64,000 nt of DNA, taken from NCBI GenBank assembly GCA_030683705.1, contig JAUXPP010000149.1, positions 1 through 64,000 on the forward strand. Reading direction: 5' to 3'. This document shows, in pieces, positions 40,025-49,949 of the stretch (positions are counted from its first letter, which is position 1; every line of letters begins with the position of its first letter). Source of the stretch: Polaromonas sp. GTDB taxonomy: Bacteria; Pseudomonadota; Gammaproteobacteria; Burkholderiales; Burkholderiaceae_C. Under the pieces are notes generated by a model. That model searched no databases. It worked only from the letters and a program-made list of their open reading frames with translations, and was not told the DNA's origin. The position numbers were made by a program, and so were the translations under genes.

Positions 40025-40786
40025 GAGGATTCAGAGAAGGCGATGCGTATCTCGATTGAGAAGGGTGTCGTTGCAATCGGCTGGTCAGAAGTGGGCGATT
40101 TGGATCTTGCCAGCCCCGAATCGCAAACCGACATTACGCACATGATCAGGCAGGCTCATCCAAGCCTGAGTAACTCTCATCTTGGGGGCCCGAGCCTGTG
40201 GAACTTCTACAAAAGAGTCTCCATCGGGGACCTTGTCATCCTTAGTGCATCTGGTGCACGTAAAAAAGTCTTTGAGGTCATTGGTGATTACTTCTTCACC
40301 GATGACAGTGAGTCTGTTGAAGGCTACTGTCATCAGCGGGCAGCACAACTAACCAACCTAGGTGCTAGCCAGGTATGGCAAGACTGCGGTGGATCGTATG
40401 CGCAGGGACAAAATCAACGGTGGACATTTGCCCAGTGCCGTGACACTCCCCAAGCATTAGATACAGTCTATATAGAAGGGGGTCGATACGAGGTTAGATC
40501 CACTGCAATAGAGCGGAATCCTGACGCTCGTGCGAAATGTCTCGATCATTACGGCTACTCATGCAGGGTGTGCTCCTTCAATTTCGAAGAGGAGTTTGGG
40601 ATTGAAGGGCGAGCATTCATTCACGTACATCACCGAGTTGATATCGCGCAATCAACGGGTGCATACAAAGTTGACCCTATTCGGGATTTGATACCACTAT
40701 GTCCCAATTGCCACGCTATGGCGCATCGAAAAAGGCCTGCCTTCGATATTGAAGTGTTGACAACTATGCGAAGGACAAGCACGTGA
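39995..40786 (+). CDS. EVE-like plus HNH nuclease, putative type IV restriction enzyme
   Basis: MNIWRLVAHHEDSEKAMRISIEKGVVAIGWSEVGDL (EVE-like reader), C-terminal CRVC...FIHVHHRVD...DLIPLCPNCHAMAH (HNH). TTG 39986 is an alternative start. Confidence 0.8.
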   Translation: MNIWRLVAHHEDSEKAMRISIEKGVVAIGWSEVGDLDLASPESQTDITHMIRQAHPSLSNSHLGGPSLWNFYKRVSIGDLVILSASGARKKVFEVIGDYFFTDDSESVEGYCHQRAAQLTNLGASQVWQDCGGSYAQGQNQRWTFAQCRDTPQALDTVYIEGGRYEVRSTAIERNPDARAKCLDHYGYSCRVCSFNFEEEFGIEGRAFIHVHHRVDIAQSTGAYKVDPIRDLIPLCPNCHAMAHRKRPAFDIEVLTTMRRTST

Positions 40787-40800
40787 AGATTTCAGTTCGA

Positions 40801-43059
40801 TTAGGGTCGCAAACCTAGACCTAGATATACGTTGCATTTATTTGTTGAGCGACGGTGGTAGCCGCTCTTTTCCATTCGTTCGCGAAATGCCTTTCGAGTG
40901 AGAGGATTCCGGCCACCGGGCTTGGCATATTGAAAATAGCTGTCATAGCCTTTGCTAGCTTGCAGCCTGCCGCCACTGTTTACGACGCAGCAATCAATAA
41001 TCCATCCACTGAACGTATCGGCCTCTTTGCGCATCATGCGCTTGTGTTCCTCAACCGCATCACACGAAACCAAACAGCCGTCTTTATGATATCGTCGAGC
41101 CCCTGCTAGGGCCCAGTTCAGAATGCCAGGCAACTCAGCCAACAGTTTTTCCTCAAGGTCATCATCACGGTTTTCGCCCGAAAATGTGGCTTTAAACGGT
41201 ATGGGAAATATACGTCGCCACATTGCTTTGTCCGTAACGGCTATTTCCGGCATGTCATTGGTTGAGATGACAAGTTTTCCCTCCGGTTTAAACGTAATCT
41301 GATCGCCGTAGTTGGCGCGGGCGGTGATCGAATCCCCCCCGGAAAATTGCTTCACAAACGCGGTATCAAAGCCCCTCGAATTTGGTAGCTCCGTCACAAT
41401 CCCCAGTCGAATGCCCTTGAGTACCATTAGCGCTGGGGTCGAATCGTTCGCGCTACCAGCATAGGCGGATGTAATCAAATTTGGGGCAAGCTCTCTGGCG
41501 TACGCGCCAAGTAATTTGACCAAAGTCCTCATGAAAACTCCTTTGCCGTTCTCACCAGTACCTTCGAGAACGAAGAACGCTTGAGCCTTGGTATGACCGT
41601 ACAGTATGTAGCCGACGGCGCGGCGGAGGAATGCTGCCAATTCCCTGTCCTCACAAGTGATCTGTCGAAGGAACTTCCGCCACTGCGGACATTTAGCATT
41701 TATGTCATATTCAACACTTGCACAGCGGCGTAAATAGTCTTTAGGGGTCGCCATTCGTATTGCGCTCGTACGGAGATCAATAACACCATTCTTGACCGCC
41801 AGATCGTGAGTGTTTTTGTCGAAATCGAGTTCGCTGATGTGGAGCCTTGTTTCGTACTCGGCCTGACTAACAATGGCTTTCATCCCTGCCGTGCTGCGGT
41901 AACGTTTTATTGCTGGGTCTTTCTTGCCCTCTCCCTCACTTAGATCTGCAACCATTCGACGCACCGCACGTATGTGTGCCTGTTTGTCTGAATGCCAAAC
42001 TACGCCATCGAATGCGTACCAAATACCCATCTGTGGGTCATATCGCAACTCCCATTTGAAAGTCTTGGCGTACAGCGCGGCAACCTCCATATCATCTAAT
42101 CCCCCTCCCCCTCTTTCCGCGTGCGCTGCTAACCAATAGAGAGACTGGAGTGTGATGCCACCGGTTGATTTGAAGCTGCTCCACGCTACCTGTTGGTCTG
42201 CGTCATCAAACTTGCTGCTGCGCTTTGACCAGGAAGTCCATTCTTCGTATCCGTCCGACCCTGGCATAGCGCTATGGATTGCCATCCCTACTCGACGCCA
42301 TTGCAATCGGTCATCAGCACTTAGTGCGGAAAGCGCACGGTGGACTTTTTTCAGTTCTCTTGCACTCACTTTCTTTTCGGTGCTGGCTCCCGTGATTGAA
42401 GGCTCGTGTATCGGGGTCGTACGCTTTAGCTTGGGTAACTGCAATTTGAGCGTCTTAACCAACCGGGCAACAGTTACGGGTCGATGGTTAGACGTATGAA
42501 TCACATGGGTCAAAAACGGAGTGCGGTGGTTTAAATTGATGCTGCCGGGTAATCGCATCACACGCGCGGGATCGCAGATGCTAGGGTCGGTTTTGAAGTG
42601 GTTTGCTAGCGCTATCTGCAGTGGTTTGAACAGCTTTACGTCGCAGTCACTTAGCAGCCAGTACGCGTGAAGGCGCGTGGGTGATGACTCAATTACATAT
42701 TGAGGCGCTAAACGTAGGGACAGCAAGGTTTGCAGGTCCAGATTTCCGTCGTCGCTGTCAATAAAAGCTGCATTGATGGATCGCACATTACTGTTACTAC
42801 GCTTGTCTCCTTCGATATTGTTGACTGCTATAGACACGTTCGAACCGCCCCTATTTGCGGCTTCCAGTTGGGCTAGAAGATTCGGGGTGAGTTTGGCTTT
42901 AAAACTTTGAATTGGCGTACTTCTTGGCACGTTGTACTTACCTGGATACGTCTGAAACCAAATAGACTTACCTTTGCCATGCAGTTGTTCTATAAATTGA
43001 CCCATAGCTTTGGTATCTGGCTTGAGAGGCGAATGTTCATTCTTGCTGTTGTTTGTCAT
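40801..43059 (-). CDS. Phage/plasmid primase-helicase (RepB-like primase, D5-like helicase)
   Basis: NAAFIDSDDGN primase-like region, FFVLEGTGENGKGVFMRTLVKLLGAYA helicase Walker A. Confidence 0.88.
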   Translation of the reverse strand: MTNNSKNEHSPLKPDTKAMGQFIEQLHGKGKSIWFQTYPGKYNVPRSTPIQSFKAKLTPNLLAQLEAANRGGSNVSIAVNNIEGDKRSNSNVRSINAAFIDSDDGNLDLQTLLSLRLAPQYVIESSPTRLHAYWLLSDCDVKLFKPLQIALANHFKTDPSICDPARVMRLPGSINLNHRTPFLTHVIHTSNHRPVTVARLVKTLKLQLPKLKRTTPIHEPSITGASTEKKVSARELKKVHRALSALSADDRLQWRRVGMAIHSAMPGSDGYEEWTSWSKRSSKFDDADQQVAWSSFKSTGGITLQSLYWLAAHAERGGGGLDDMEVAALYAKTFKWELRYDPQMGIWYAFDGVVWHSDKQAHIRAVRRMVADLSEGEGKKDPAIKRYRSTAGMKAIVSQAEYETRLHISELDFDKNTHDLAVKNGVIDLRTSAIRMATPKDYLRRCASVEYDINAKCPQWRKFLRQITCEDRELAAFLRRAVGYILYGHTKAQAFFVLEGTGENGKGVFMRTLVKLLGAYARELAPNLITSAYAGSANDSTPALMVLKGIRLGIVTELPNSRGFDTAFVKQFSGGDSITARANYGDQITFKPEGKLVISTNDMPEIAVTDKAMWRRIFPIPFKATFSGENRDDDLEEKLLAELPGILNWALAGARRYHKDGCLVSCDAVEEHKRMMRKEADTFSGWIIDCCVVNSGGRLQASKGYDSYFQYAKPGGRNPLTRKAFRERMEKSGYHRRSTNKCNVYLGLGLRP

Positions 43060-43322
43060 AGATTGCTTTTCAGTATTTTTTTCGTAGGTGTGGTGTCAGG
43101 TGCGACGGCCTTAACAAAAGTTGAAATGTGGGTGGAGGGAGTGGAGGAAGAACGGAGCTCGGCTGGTTCCCAGCATCTCTTTTTCCTTTAGAAAACTTTA
43201 GAGAAATACGCTCCACTTGCTCCACCTGTGCTTTTTTCTCTTTTCGGGTAAGGGCGCAGCACAGCCCGTACGAAGAACCCGCAAAACGATGAATGGTCGT
43301 GTCCGTAGGAAGAACGCTGCTT

Positions 43323-43574
43323 TCATACCGCGCCATCGAACTTCCGGTCGCGAGAAGCTATGCATGACTGGATGTATGCCTCAATTTCGCTGGCCGGCCA
43401 GCCTTTCATGCGTGGGCCAATGGGCACGCCGGGTTTCAGTACGCCAGCCTTGATGTAGTTGTAAAGCGAACTGTTCGACAGTCCTGTGAGTTTGAGAACT
43501 TCCCGCTTGCGTAGCAGCGCCTCTTGTTTGCGGTAAAGCGCTTCTTTGATAATTTCTGCCATTTCGGCCTCCAT
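43323..43574 (-). CDS. AlpA-family regulator
   Basis: 83 aa, 'KREVLKLTGLSNSSLYNYIKAGVLKPGVPIGPRMKGWPASEIEAYIQ'. Confidence 0.85.
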   Translation of the reverse strand: MEAEMAEIIKEALYRKQEALLRKREVLKLTGLSNSSLYNYIKAGVLKPGVPIGPRMKGWPASEIEAYIQSCIASRDRKFDGAV

Positions 43575-43664
43575 CTGAACCTGCTTAGGATTTGCGATGG
43601 ATGCCAGGCGTCCCTGCTTGCATCCATCTACATCGCGATGGATGAATTTGAAATCTTGCGGACA

Positions 43665-43692
43665 TAAAAAAACACCGCAATTGCGGTGTTCT
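43665..43692. terminator. Palindromic (likely bidirectional) terminator
   Basis: AAAAAAACACCGCAATTGCGGTGTTCTTG; perfect 20-bp palindrome AACACCGCAATTGCGGTGTT at 43671-43690. Confidence 0.65.
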
Positions 43693-43740
43693 TGGGCTCA
43701 ATTACGGTTGACTAGCTACCGGCAGTCTTCACCAAAGTTT

Positions 43741-44409
43741 TTACTTCTTTCGCTTCTTTTCAAGCCCAGACATTTCATTCAGCCACGCCCGAAGTGTCGG
43801 CTCTTCAATTGGGCAGTCCGCCTCTTTTTCCGAGAGCCATTTCATAACCGCAGTCGGACTTCGTTTTCCCTTGGCATTGAAATAATCCCCTACCCAGTTC
43901 TGAAAAATGGTATCCAGCATCAGAAGGTAGTTGTTTACTTTTCGCTGGCTGATATTGAGGGTAGGCGGCGCGTCGTCGATCTTCAAGCCTGAACGCATAT
44001 TCTCCAGACCGGGCCATCCCAACTTGGTGGCGTATTCGCAGTAAGCGACAAGTTCAAGGTACTTCCTGCTAGCTCCCTCACCTTCCCTCAAGTGATCTTT
44101 GAGATAGGGAATTTCGTAACCGATTAGGGTGTTGACAATGTCCATCCTGTCTTCGTAAACACGATAGCGATCTGGGTCAAGCGATTGAAGGGCACTACGG
44201 GCTGACTTGGTCGGCTCGATGTTCATGCCAAGGAGGGTTGCCTGCCAGGGCCTAGCCAGCTTTCGCTGATACCAATGGCTCCAACGCGGCTTTGTAATGT
44301 CGGACTCTAAAGAGGCTTTGATTTTCGGCTTCTTCGGCGCAGCGTTTGACGTGACAACTTGAGGTCCAGGTGCAGCCACTTGCTGGGGGAGGATTTTGTC
44401 GTCAGGCAT
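43741..44409 (-). CDS. Hypothetical protein at island terminus
   Basis: 222 aa ORF, coherent composition, last gene before tRNA-Arg. Confidence 0.65.
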   Translation of the reverse strand: MPDDKILPQQVAAPGPQVVTSNAAPKKPKIKASLESDITKPRWSHWYQRKLARPWQATLLGMNIEPTKSARSALQSLDPDRYRVYEDRMDIVNTLIGYEIPYLKDHLREGEGASRKYLELVAYCEYATKLGWPGLENMRSGLKIDDAPPTLNISQRKVNNYLLMLDTIFQNWVGDYFNAKGKRSPTAVMKWLSEKEADCPIEEPTLRAWLNEMSGLEKKRKK

Positions 44410-44478
44410 GTGTCCGAATCTTTCAAAAGATTAATTGTCCAGCATCACTCACTGCCAGCCAACGGAAAACGCAGCACT

Positions 44479-44498
44479 TTCGGACACCACTCGGACAC
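44479..44498 (+). promoter_or_regulatory. Candidate integrase arm-type sites (right)
   Basis: TTCGGACACC-ACTCGGACAC; an inverted single copy (GTGTCCGAA) at 44410-44418. Confidence 0.65.
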
Positions 44499-44520
44499 AG
44501 GGGCAAGAAACAGAACGCGC

Positions 44521-44560
44521 AAAGAAAAACAGCCTAGAGACTTTTGATCTCTAAGCTGTT
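44521..44560 (-). terminator. Island-encoded terminator downstream of reconstituted tRNA-Arg
   Basis: Minus strand ACAGCTTAGAGA-TCAAAAG-TCTCTAGGCTGT followed by TTTTTCTTT. Confidence 0.75.
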
Positions 44561-44581
44561 GTTCTATAACGATTTTTGTTA

Positions 44582-44627
44582 TGGTGCGGCTGGCAGGAAT
44601 TGAACCCACGACCCCTTGGTTCGTAGC
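44582..44627 (-). repeat. Island attachment repeat, right copy (within intact tRNA-Arg)
   Basis: 46 bp identical to 19438-19483. Confidence 0.95.
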
Positions 44628-44658
44628 CAAGTACTCTATCCAACTGAGCTACAGCCGC
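44582..44658 (-). tRNA. tRNA-Arg(ACG)
   Basis: GCGGCTGTAGCTCAGTTGGATAGAGTACTTGGCTACGAACCAAGGGGTCGTGGGTTCAATTCCTGCCAGCCGCACCA. Confidence 0.95.
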
Positions 44659-44691
44659 TAAGCCTCGAATTATAGCGTATTTGGTGCGGGC

Positions 44692-44913
44692 TCAATGACC
44701 CAGGCCCGCAACCAGCTTGTCCACCGCCTGAACCGCCTCATCACGCGTGGGCCAGGTCGCCTCGCCGCCATGCAAAGGCGGCAGCGACTCAATGTGAATG
44801 AGGTCTATGGACCAGGGACCGTCGGGCAAGTGGCACAACCTGGCCATGTAGTTCCGGCCGCCTGCGACGCCGGGCACATACTCCTCCATCGGCTCTGGTT
44901 CTTCTGCGTCCAT
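44692..44913 (-). CDS. Hypothetical protein
   Basis: Start at MDAEEPEPMEEYVPG; coherent small ORF between tRNAs. Confidence 0.5.
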   Translation of the reverse strand: MDAEEPEPMEEYVPGVAGGRNYMARLCHLPDGPWSIDLIHIESLPPLHGGEATWPTRDEAVQAVDKLVAGLGH

Positions 44914-44971
44914 GAAATATGCTTTCCAAATCCCGATTATGGATGGCAAGGGCCTGCTGTCCGGGCTCGGA

Positions 44972-45214
44972 TCACTCCTGGAGGCTCAAGCCCAGTTCGG
45001 CAGCCTTTCGCGCATAGGCATCCCTGCGTTTGGCTGCCTTGGCGGCTGTTTCGACGGCTGCCTTGATCGCCCTGGGCCCCTTGCCTGCAACAGCTTTGAT
45101 CAAACCGGCCTTGTGAGCCGCGTCGGCCTCCGCCCTTCGGTAAGTGGCCATGAGTTGGGCATGGGCGACAGGTTGATTCACGGGGACCTCTTCATCTGCA
45201 GCCAGAAACAACAA
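44972..45214 (-). CDS. Hypothetical Ala/Lys-rich small protein
   Basis: 80 aa ORF, KAAVETAAKAAKRRDAYARKAAELG. Confidence 0.5.
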   Translation of the reverse strand: MLFLAADEEVPVNQPVAHAQLMATYRRAEADAAHKAGLIKAVAGKGPRAIKAAVETAAKAAKRRDAYARKAAELGLSLQE

Positions 45215-45265
45215 CGCCCCAATGTCCGGGGCCAGACAACGAGGCGAAATCAGGATGGAAGTGGG

Positions 45266-45342
45266 TGGTAGGGCGTCACAGACTTGAACTGTGGACCAAA
45301 GGATTATGAGTCCTCTGCTCTAACCAACTGAGCTAACGCCCC
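45266..45342 (-). tRNA. tRNA-Met(CAT), elongator type
   Basis: GGGGCGTTAGCTCAGTTGGTTAGAGCAGAGGACTCATAATCCTTTGGTCCACAGTTCAAGTCTGTGACGCCCTACCA. Confidence 0.9.
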
Positions 45343-45371
45343 ACGTCGCCAGCCCAGATTGTAAGGTCTCG

Positions 45372-46391
45372 CTACTTGCTGTGGCTGAGCGCGCTGCTGA
45401 CCATCTTGGCGGTGATGTCCACGATCTGGATCATTTTTTCGTAAGGCATGCGCATGGGCCCGATCACCCCCAGCGTGCCGACCACCTGGCCGTCCACCTC
45501 GTAGGGGGCGGTCACCACCGAGAGTTCCTGGTAGGGCACGACCTGGCTTTCGCCACCGATGTAGATGCGCACGCCCTCGGCGCGGCTGGACACGTCGAGC
45601 AGGCGCATCAGCTGGGCTTTCTGCTCGAACAGGTCGAACAGCTTGCGCAGGTTGCCCATGTCGCCGGAGAAGTCGCTGACGGTGAGCAGGTTGCGCTCAC
45701 CCGAGATCACCACCTCATCGCGCGACTCGATGGCTTCGGAGCTGACCTGCACCGCCGCCTGCATCAGGCTGGCGATCTCGCCGCGCAGGGCTTCGACCTC
45801 GCGCTGCAGGCGTTCTCGCACCTCCTCGATGGCCATGCCGGCGTAATGCGAGTTGAGGAAGTTGGAGGCCTCGATCAGCTGGGTCTGGGTGTAGTCGGTC
45901 TCGGTGAAGATCACCCGGTTCTGCACATCCCCGTCGGGCGACACGATGATCACCAGGAAGCGTTTTTCGGACAGGCGCAGGAATTCGATGTGGCGGAACA
46001 CCGAGGTCCTGCGCGGCGCCATCACCACGCCGACGAACTGCGACAGGCTGGACAGGATGTTGGCGGCGTTGCTGAACACCTTTTGCGGCTGATCCGGCGC
46101 CAGCCGCGGCGGGGTCAGGGCACCGGCGGCAGAAAACTGGTCGCGCTGCATGGTCAGCATGGTGTCGACAAACAGGCGGTAGCCGCGCGCGGTGGGTATC
46201 CGGCCGGCCGAGGTGTGCGGGCTGACGATCAGGCCCAGGTCCTCCAGATCGCTCATGACGTTGCGTATCGTCGCTGGCGACAGGTCCATGCCGGAGGCCT
46301 TGGACAGCGTTCGCGAACCGACCGGCTGGCCGTCGGCGATATAGCGCTCTACCAGCGCCTTGAGCAGGAGTCGGGCACGTTCGTCAAGCAT
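45372..46391 (-). CDS. hrcA: Heat-inducible transcription repressor HrcA
   Basis: [47 protein letters not shown]. Confidence 0.97.
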   Translation of the reverse strand: MLDERARLLLKALVERYIADGQPVGSRTLSKASGMDLSPATIRNVMSDLEDLGLIVSPHTSAGRIPTARGYRLFVDTMLTMQRDQFSAAGALTPPRLAPDQPQKVFSNAANILSSLSQFVGVVMAPRRTSVFRHIEFLRLSEKRFLVIIVSPDGDVQNRVIFTETDYTQTQLIEASNFLNSHYAGMAIEEVRERLQREVEALRGEIASLMQAAVQVSSEAIESRDEVVISGERNLLTVSDFSGDMGNLRKLFDLFEQKAQLMRLLDVSSRAEGVRIYIGGESQVVPYQELSVVTAPYEVDGQVVGTLGVIGPMRMPYEKMIQIVDITAKMVSSALSHSK

Positions 46392-46439
46392 GGGGTCATT
46401 CTACGAAGCTTGTCATGGATGTTGTGATGTAATTTGACG

Positions 46440-47315
46440 ATGAAGTCGCAATTTCGTCACGTCGCCCTGATCGGGAAGTACCACGCCCAGGGCTCGCGCT
46501 CGGCGCTGGAGGAAATTGCGCACTTCCTGCATGCGCAGGGCTGCGAGGTCACGCTGGAGCGCGACACCGCCAGCAACACCGGCCTGTCCCAGTACCCGGT
46601 GCTGGATGTGGCCGGCATAGGCGCGCATTGCGACCTGGCACTGGTGGTCGGCGGCGACGGCACCATGCTGGGCATTGGCCGCCAACTGGCGCAGTTCGGT
46701 GTGCCCATGGTCGGCATCAACCAGGGGCGGCTGGGTTTCATCACCGACATCGCCTTCGAGGACTTCCAGACCGCGCTCGAGCCCATGCTGCGCGGCGAGT
46801 TCGAGGAAGACCGGCGCTGGATGATGCAGGCCAAGGTGGTGCGCGATGGCCGCTGCGTGTTCAACGCCACCGCGATGAACGATGTGGTGGTCAACCGCGG
46901 CGCCACCGCCGGCATGGTCGAACTGCGTGTCGAGGTCGATGGCCGCTTCGTGGCCAACCAGCGCGCCGATGGACTGATCATCGCCTCCCCCACCGGTTCC
47001 ACCGCCTACGCGCTGTCGGCCGGTGGCCCGCTGATCCATCCCTCGATTGCCGGCTGGGTGATGGTGCCGATTGCGCCACACACCTTGTCGAACCGGCCCA
47101 TCGTCCTGTCCGACGCGGGCGAGATCACGGTTGAAATCGTCGCGGGCCGGGACGCCAGCGCCAACTTCGACATGCAGTCGCTGGCCAGCCTGCTGCACGG
47201 CGACCGCATCAGCGTGCGGCGTTCGGAGTTCCAGATGTGTTTTCTGCATCCCAAGGGCTGGAGCTACTTCGACACCCTGCGCAAAAAACTCCACTGGAAT
47301 GAAGGTGTGGCATGA
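46440..47315 (+). CDS. nadK: NAD kinase
   Basis: [28 protein letters not shown], and [15 protein letters not shown]. Confidence 0.97.
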   Translation: MKSQFRHVALIGKYHAQGSRSALEEIAHFLHAQGCEVTLERDTASNTGLSQYPVLDVAGIGAHCDLALVVGGDGTMLGIGRQLAQFGVPMVGINQGRLGFITDIAFEDFQTALEPMLRGEFEEDRRWMMQAKVVRDGRCVFNATAMNDVVVNRGATAGMVELRVEVDGRFVANQRADGLIIASPTGSTAYALSAGGPLIHPSIAGWVMVPIAPHTLSNRPIVLSDAGEITVEIVAGRDASANFDMQSLASLLHGDRISVRRSEFQMCFLHPKGWSYFDTLRKKLHWNEGVA

Positions 47316-48955
47316 GCTTGAAGAACATCTCCCTGCGCGACTTTGTCATCGTGCACGAACTCACGCTGGACCTGGACCGCGGCTTCACCGTGCTGACCGG
47401 CGAAACCGGCGCCGGCAAGTCCATCCTGATTGATGCGCTGCAACTGGCCCTGGGCGCGCGTGCCGACGCCGGCGTGGTGCGTGAAGGCGCCCAGCGCTGC
47501 GAGATCAGCGCCACCTTCGATGCGCCCGCGTCGCTGGCCGGCTGGCTCGACGAGGCCGGCTTTGCGGCTGACGACGAACTGCTGCTGCGCCGCACCGTGG
47601 ATGCGCAGGGCAAAAGCCGCGCCTGGATCAATGGCAGCCCGGCCACCGCCACGCAATTGCGCGAAATCGCCGACCTGCTGGTCGATATCCACGGCCAGCA
47701 TGCCTGGCAGAGCCTGACCCGTCCGGATGCGGTGCGCGGCCTGCTCGACGCCTATGCCGGCCTGTCCACGCAGGCACTGGTGCTGGCCTGGCAGGGCTGG
47801 CGCGGCGCACACAAGGCGCTGATCGATGCGCGCGACGCGCAGGACAGCCTGCAGCGCGAGCGCGAACGGCTGGCCTGGCAAATCGGCGAAGTCGACAAGC
47901 TGGCGCCCGGCGCCGACGAGTGGGACGAACTCAACACCCAGCACAGTCGCCTGTCGAATGTGCAGGCGCTGCGCGACGCGGTGCAGACCGCGGTGGATGC
48001 GCTGCAGGAAGCCGACGACAACGCCGCCGCCCTGTTGGGACGTGCCCTCACAGCGCTGCAGGGTCAGGAACACATCGAGCCCGAATTCAAGGGACTGACC
48101 GAGGTGTTGGGCAGCGCACTGGCGCAGGTCGAGGACGCGGTGCACTCGCTCCATGGTTATGCCCGCCACGCCGAGCTCGAGCCGCAGCGCCTGGCCGAAC
48201 TCGACGAGCGCCTGGCGCTGTGGGTCAGCCTGGCGCGGCGCTACAAACGCACGCCGGCCGAACTGCCGGAGCTGCTGGCCGCCTGGCGTGCCGAACTGCA
48301 CAAGCTCGACGCCGCAGCCGACCTGGCTGGGCTGGAAAAAACCGAGCAGGCTGCCAAAGCGGTTTACATGGACGAGGCCCGCGCGGTTTCAAAGGCGCGG
48401 ACCAAGGCCGCGCCGTTGCTGGCCAAGGCCATCACCCAGGCGATGCAGGGCCTGGGCATGCAGGGCGGCAAGTTCGAGGTCGCCCTGGCCAAACTGGAGC
48501 AACCCGCCCAGTACGGGCTGGAGCAGGCCGAGTTCCTCGTGGCCGGCCACAGCGGCAGCACGCCGCGGGCGGTCGGCAAGGTCGCCTCCGGCGGCGAGCT
48601 CTCGCGCATCGCGCTGGCAATCGCCGTGACCACCAGCCAGCTCGGCCAGGCGCAGACCCTGATCTTCGACGAGGTCGATTCCGGGGTCGGCGGCGCGGTG
48701 GCCGAAACCGTAGGCCGGCTGATGAAGCAGCTTGGCAAAGACCGCCAGGTCATGGCCGTCACCCACCTGCCCCAGGTCGCGGCCTGCGCCGACCAGCATT
48801 TGATGGTGGCCAAACGCAGCGACAAGGGCCAGACCGCCAGCACCGTCGAAGCGGTCCATGGCGAGCAGCGCGTCGCCGAGGTGGCGCGCATGCTGGGCGG
48901 TGAAAAACTCTCGGGCACCACACTGGCCCACGCCAAGGAAATGTTGGGCCAATGA
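47312..48955 (+). CDS. recN: DNA repair protein RecN
   Basis: [38 protein letters not shown], and [10 protein letters not shown]. Confidence 0.97.
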   Translation: MSLKNISLRDFVIVHELTLDLDRGFTVLTGETGAGKSILIDALQLALGARADAGVVREGAQRCEISATFDAPASLAGWLDEAGFAADDELLLRRTVDAQGKSRAWINGSPATATQLREIADLLVDIHGQHAWQSLTRPDAVRGLLDAYAGLSTQALVLAWQGWRGAHKALIDARDAQDSLQRERERLAWQIGEVDKLAPGADEWDELNTQHSRLSNVQALRDAVQTAVDALQEADDNAAALLGRALTALQGQEHIEPEFKGLTEVLGSALAQVEDAVHSLHGYARHAELEPQRLAELDERLALWVSLARRYKRTPAELPELLAAWRAELHKLDAAADLAGLEKTEQAAKAVYMDEARAVSKARTKAAPLLAKAITQAMQGLGMQGGKFEVALAKLEQPAQYGLEQAEFLVAGHSGSTPRAVGKVASGGELSRIALAIAVTTSQLGQAQTLIFDEVDSGVGGAVAETVGRLMKQLGKDRQVMAVTHLPQVAACADQHLMVAKRSDKGQTASTVEAVHGEQRVAEVARMLGGEKLSGTTLAHAKEMLGQ

Positions 48956-49875
48956 ACGCTGCTGCCGATGCGTCCACGATGCTCGACATGGTGCTGATCA
49001 CCGGCATGTCGGGTTCCGGCAAGTCCGTGGCCCTGCACGCCCTCGAAGACGCCGGTTACTACTGCGTGGACAACCTGCCACCCGAGCTGCTGCTGTCTTT
49101 TGTCGCGCTCGAAAAGCAGCATGGCGCCAGCAAGGTGGCGATTGCGATGGATGTGCGCAGCGCCGTTTCACTGCCGCTGGTGCCGCAGCAACTCAGGCAA
49201 ATGCGCGCGCAGGGCGTGGCGGTGCAGTCGGTGTTTCTCGATGCCAGCACCGACACGCTGGTGCGGCGTTTTTCGGAAACCCGCCGCCTGCACCCGCTGT
49301 CGCGCCGCGATGCCTCGGACCAGCATCGCGCACTGGTCGATGCCATCGACGAAGAGCGCGAGTTGCTGGGTGAACTTCGCGAACATGCGCATGTGATCGA
49401 CACCAGCATGATCCGTTCGTCGCAACTGCAGGGTTATGTGAAGGCCTTGATCTCGTCGCCGGCGGCCCAGCTGACCCTGGTGTTCCAGTCCTTTGCCTTC
49501 AAGCGCGGCGTGCCGGTGGATGCCGACTATGTGTTCGACGTGCGCATGCTGCCGAATCCGCACTATGAATCGGGCCTGCGCGCGCTGACCGGCAAGGATG
49601 CCGAGGTGGTCAGCTACCTGCAGGCGCATGCCGAGGTGGACGACATGTTCCGGCACATCGAACAGTTCATCGCCCACTGGCTGCAGGCGCTGGTGCGCGA
49701 CCACCGCAGTTATGTGACGGTGGCGATCGGCTGCACCGGCGGACAACATCGCTCGGTGTACCTGGTCGAGCGCCTGGCAGCGGCCTTCAGCGCCAACTGG
49801 GTCACCCTCAAGCGACACCGCGAGCTCGACGCCGCGCCGCCCTCAGCCGCCGGGGTCACGCCGAACAAGCCCTGA
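48952..49875 (+). CDS. rapZ: RNase adapter protein RapZ
   Basis: [47 protein letters not shown]. Confidence 0.97.
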   Translation: MNAAADASTMLDMVLITGMSGSGKSVALHALEDAGYYCVDNLPPELLLSFVALEKQHGASKVAIAMDVRSAVSLPLVPQQLRQMRAQGVAVQSVFLDASTDTLVRRFSETRRLHPLSRRDASDQHRALVDAIDEERELLGELREHAHVIDTSMIRSSQLQGYVKALISSPAAQLTLVFQSFAFKRGVPVDADYVFDVRMLPNPHYESGLRALTGKDAEVVSYLQAHAEVDDMFRHIEQFIAHWLQALVRDHRSYVTVAIGCTGGQHRSVYLVERLAAAFSANWVTLKRHRELDAAPPSAAGVTPNKP

Positions 49876-49949
49876 TGCTCCTGATTTGATAGCTTTCTAC
49901 GCTTGCCGTATAAGGGCTGGCGCACGATTTGGCATGGAATAGGGAGCTG

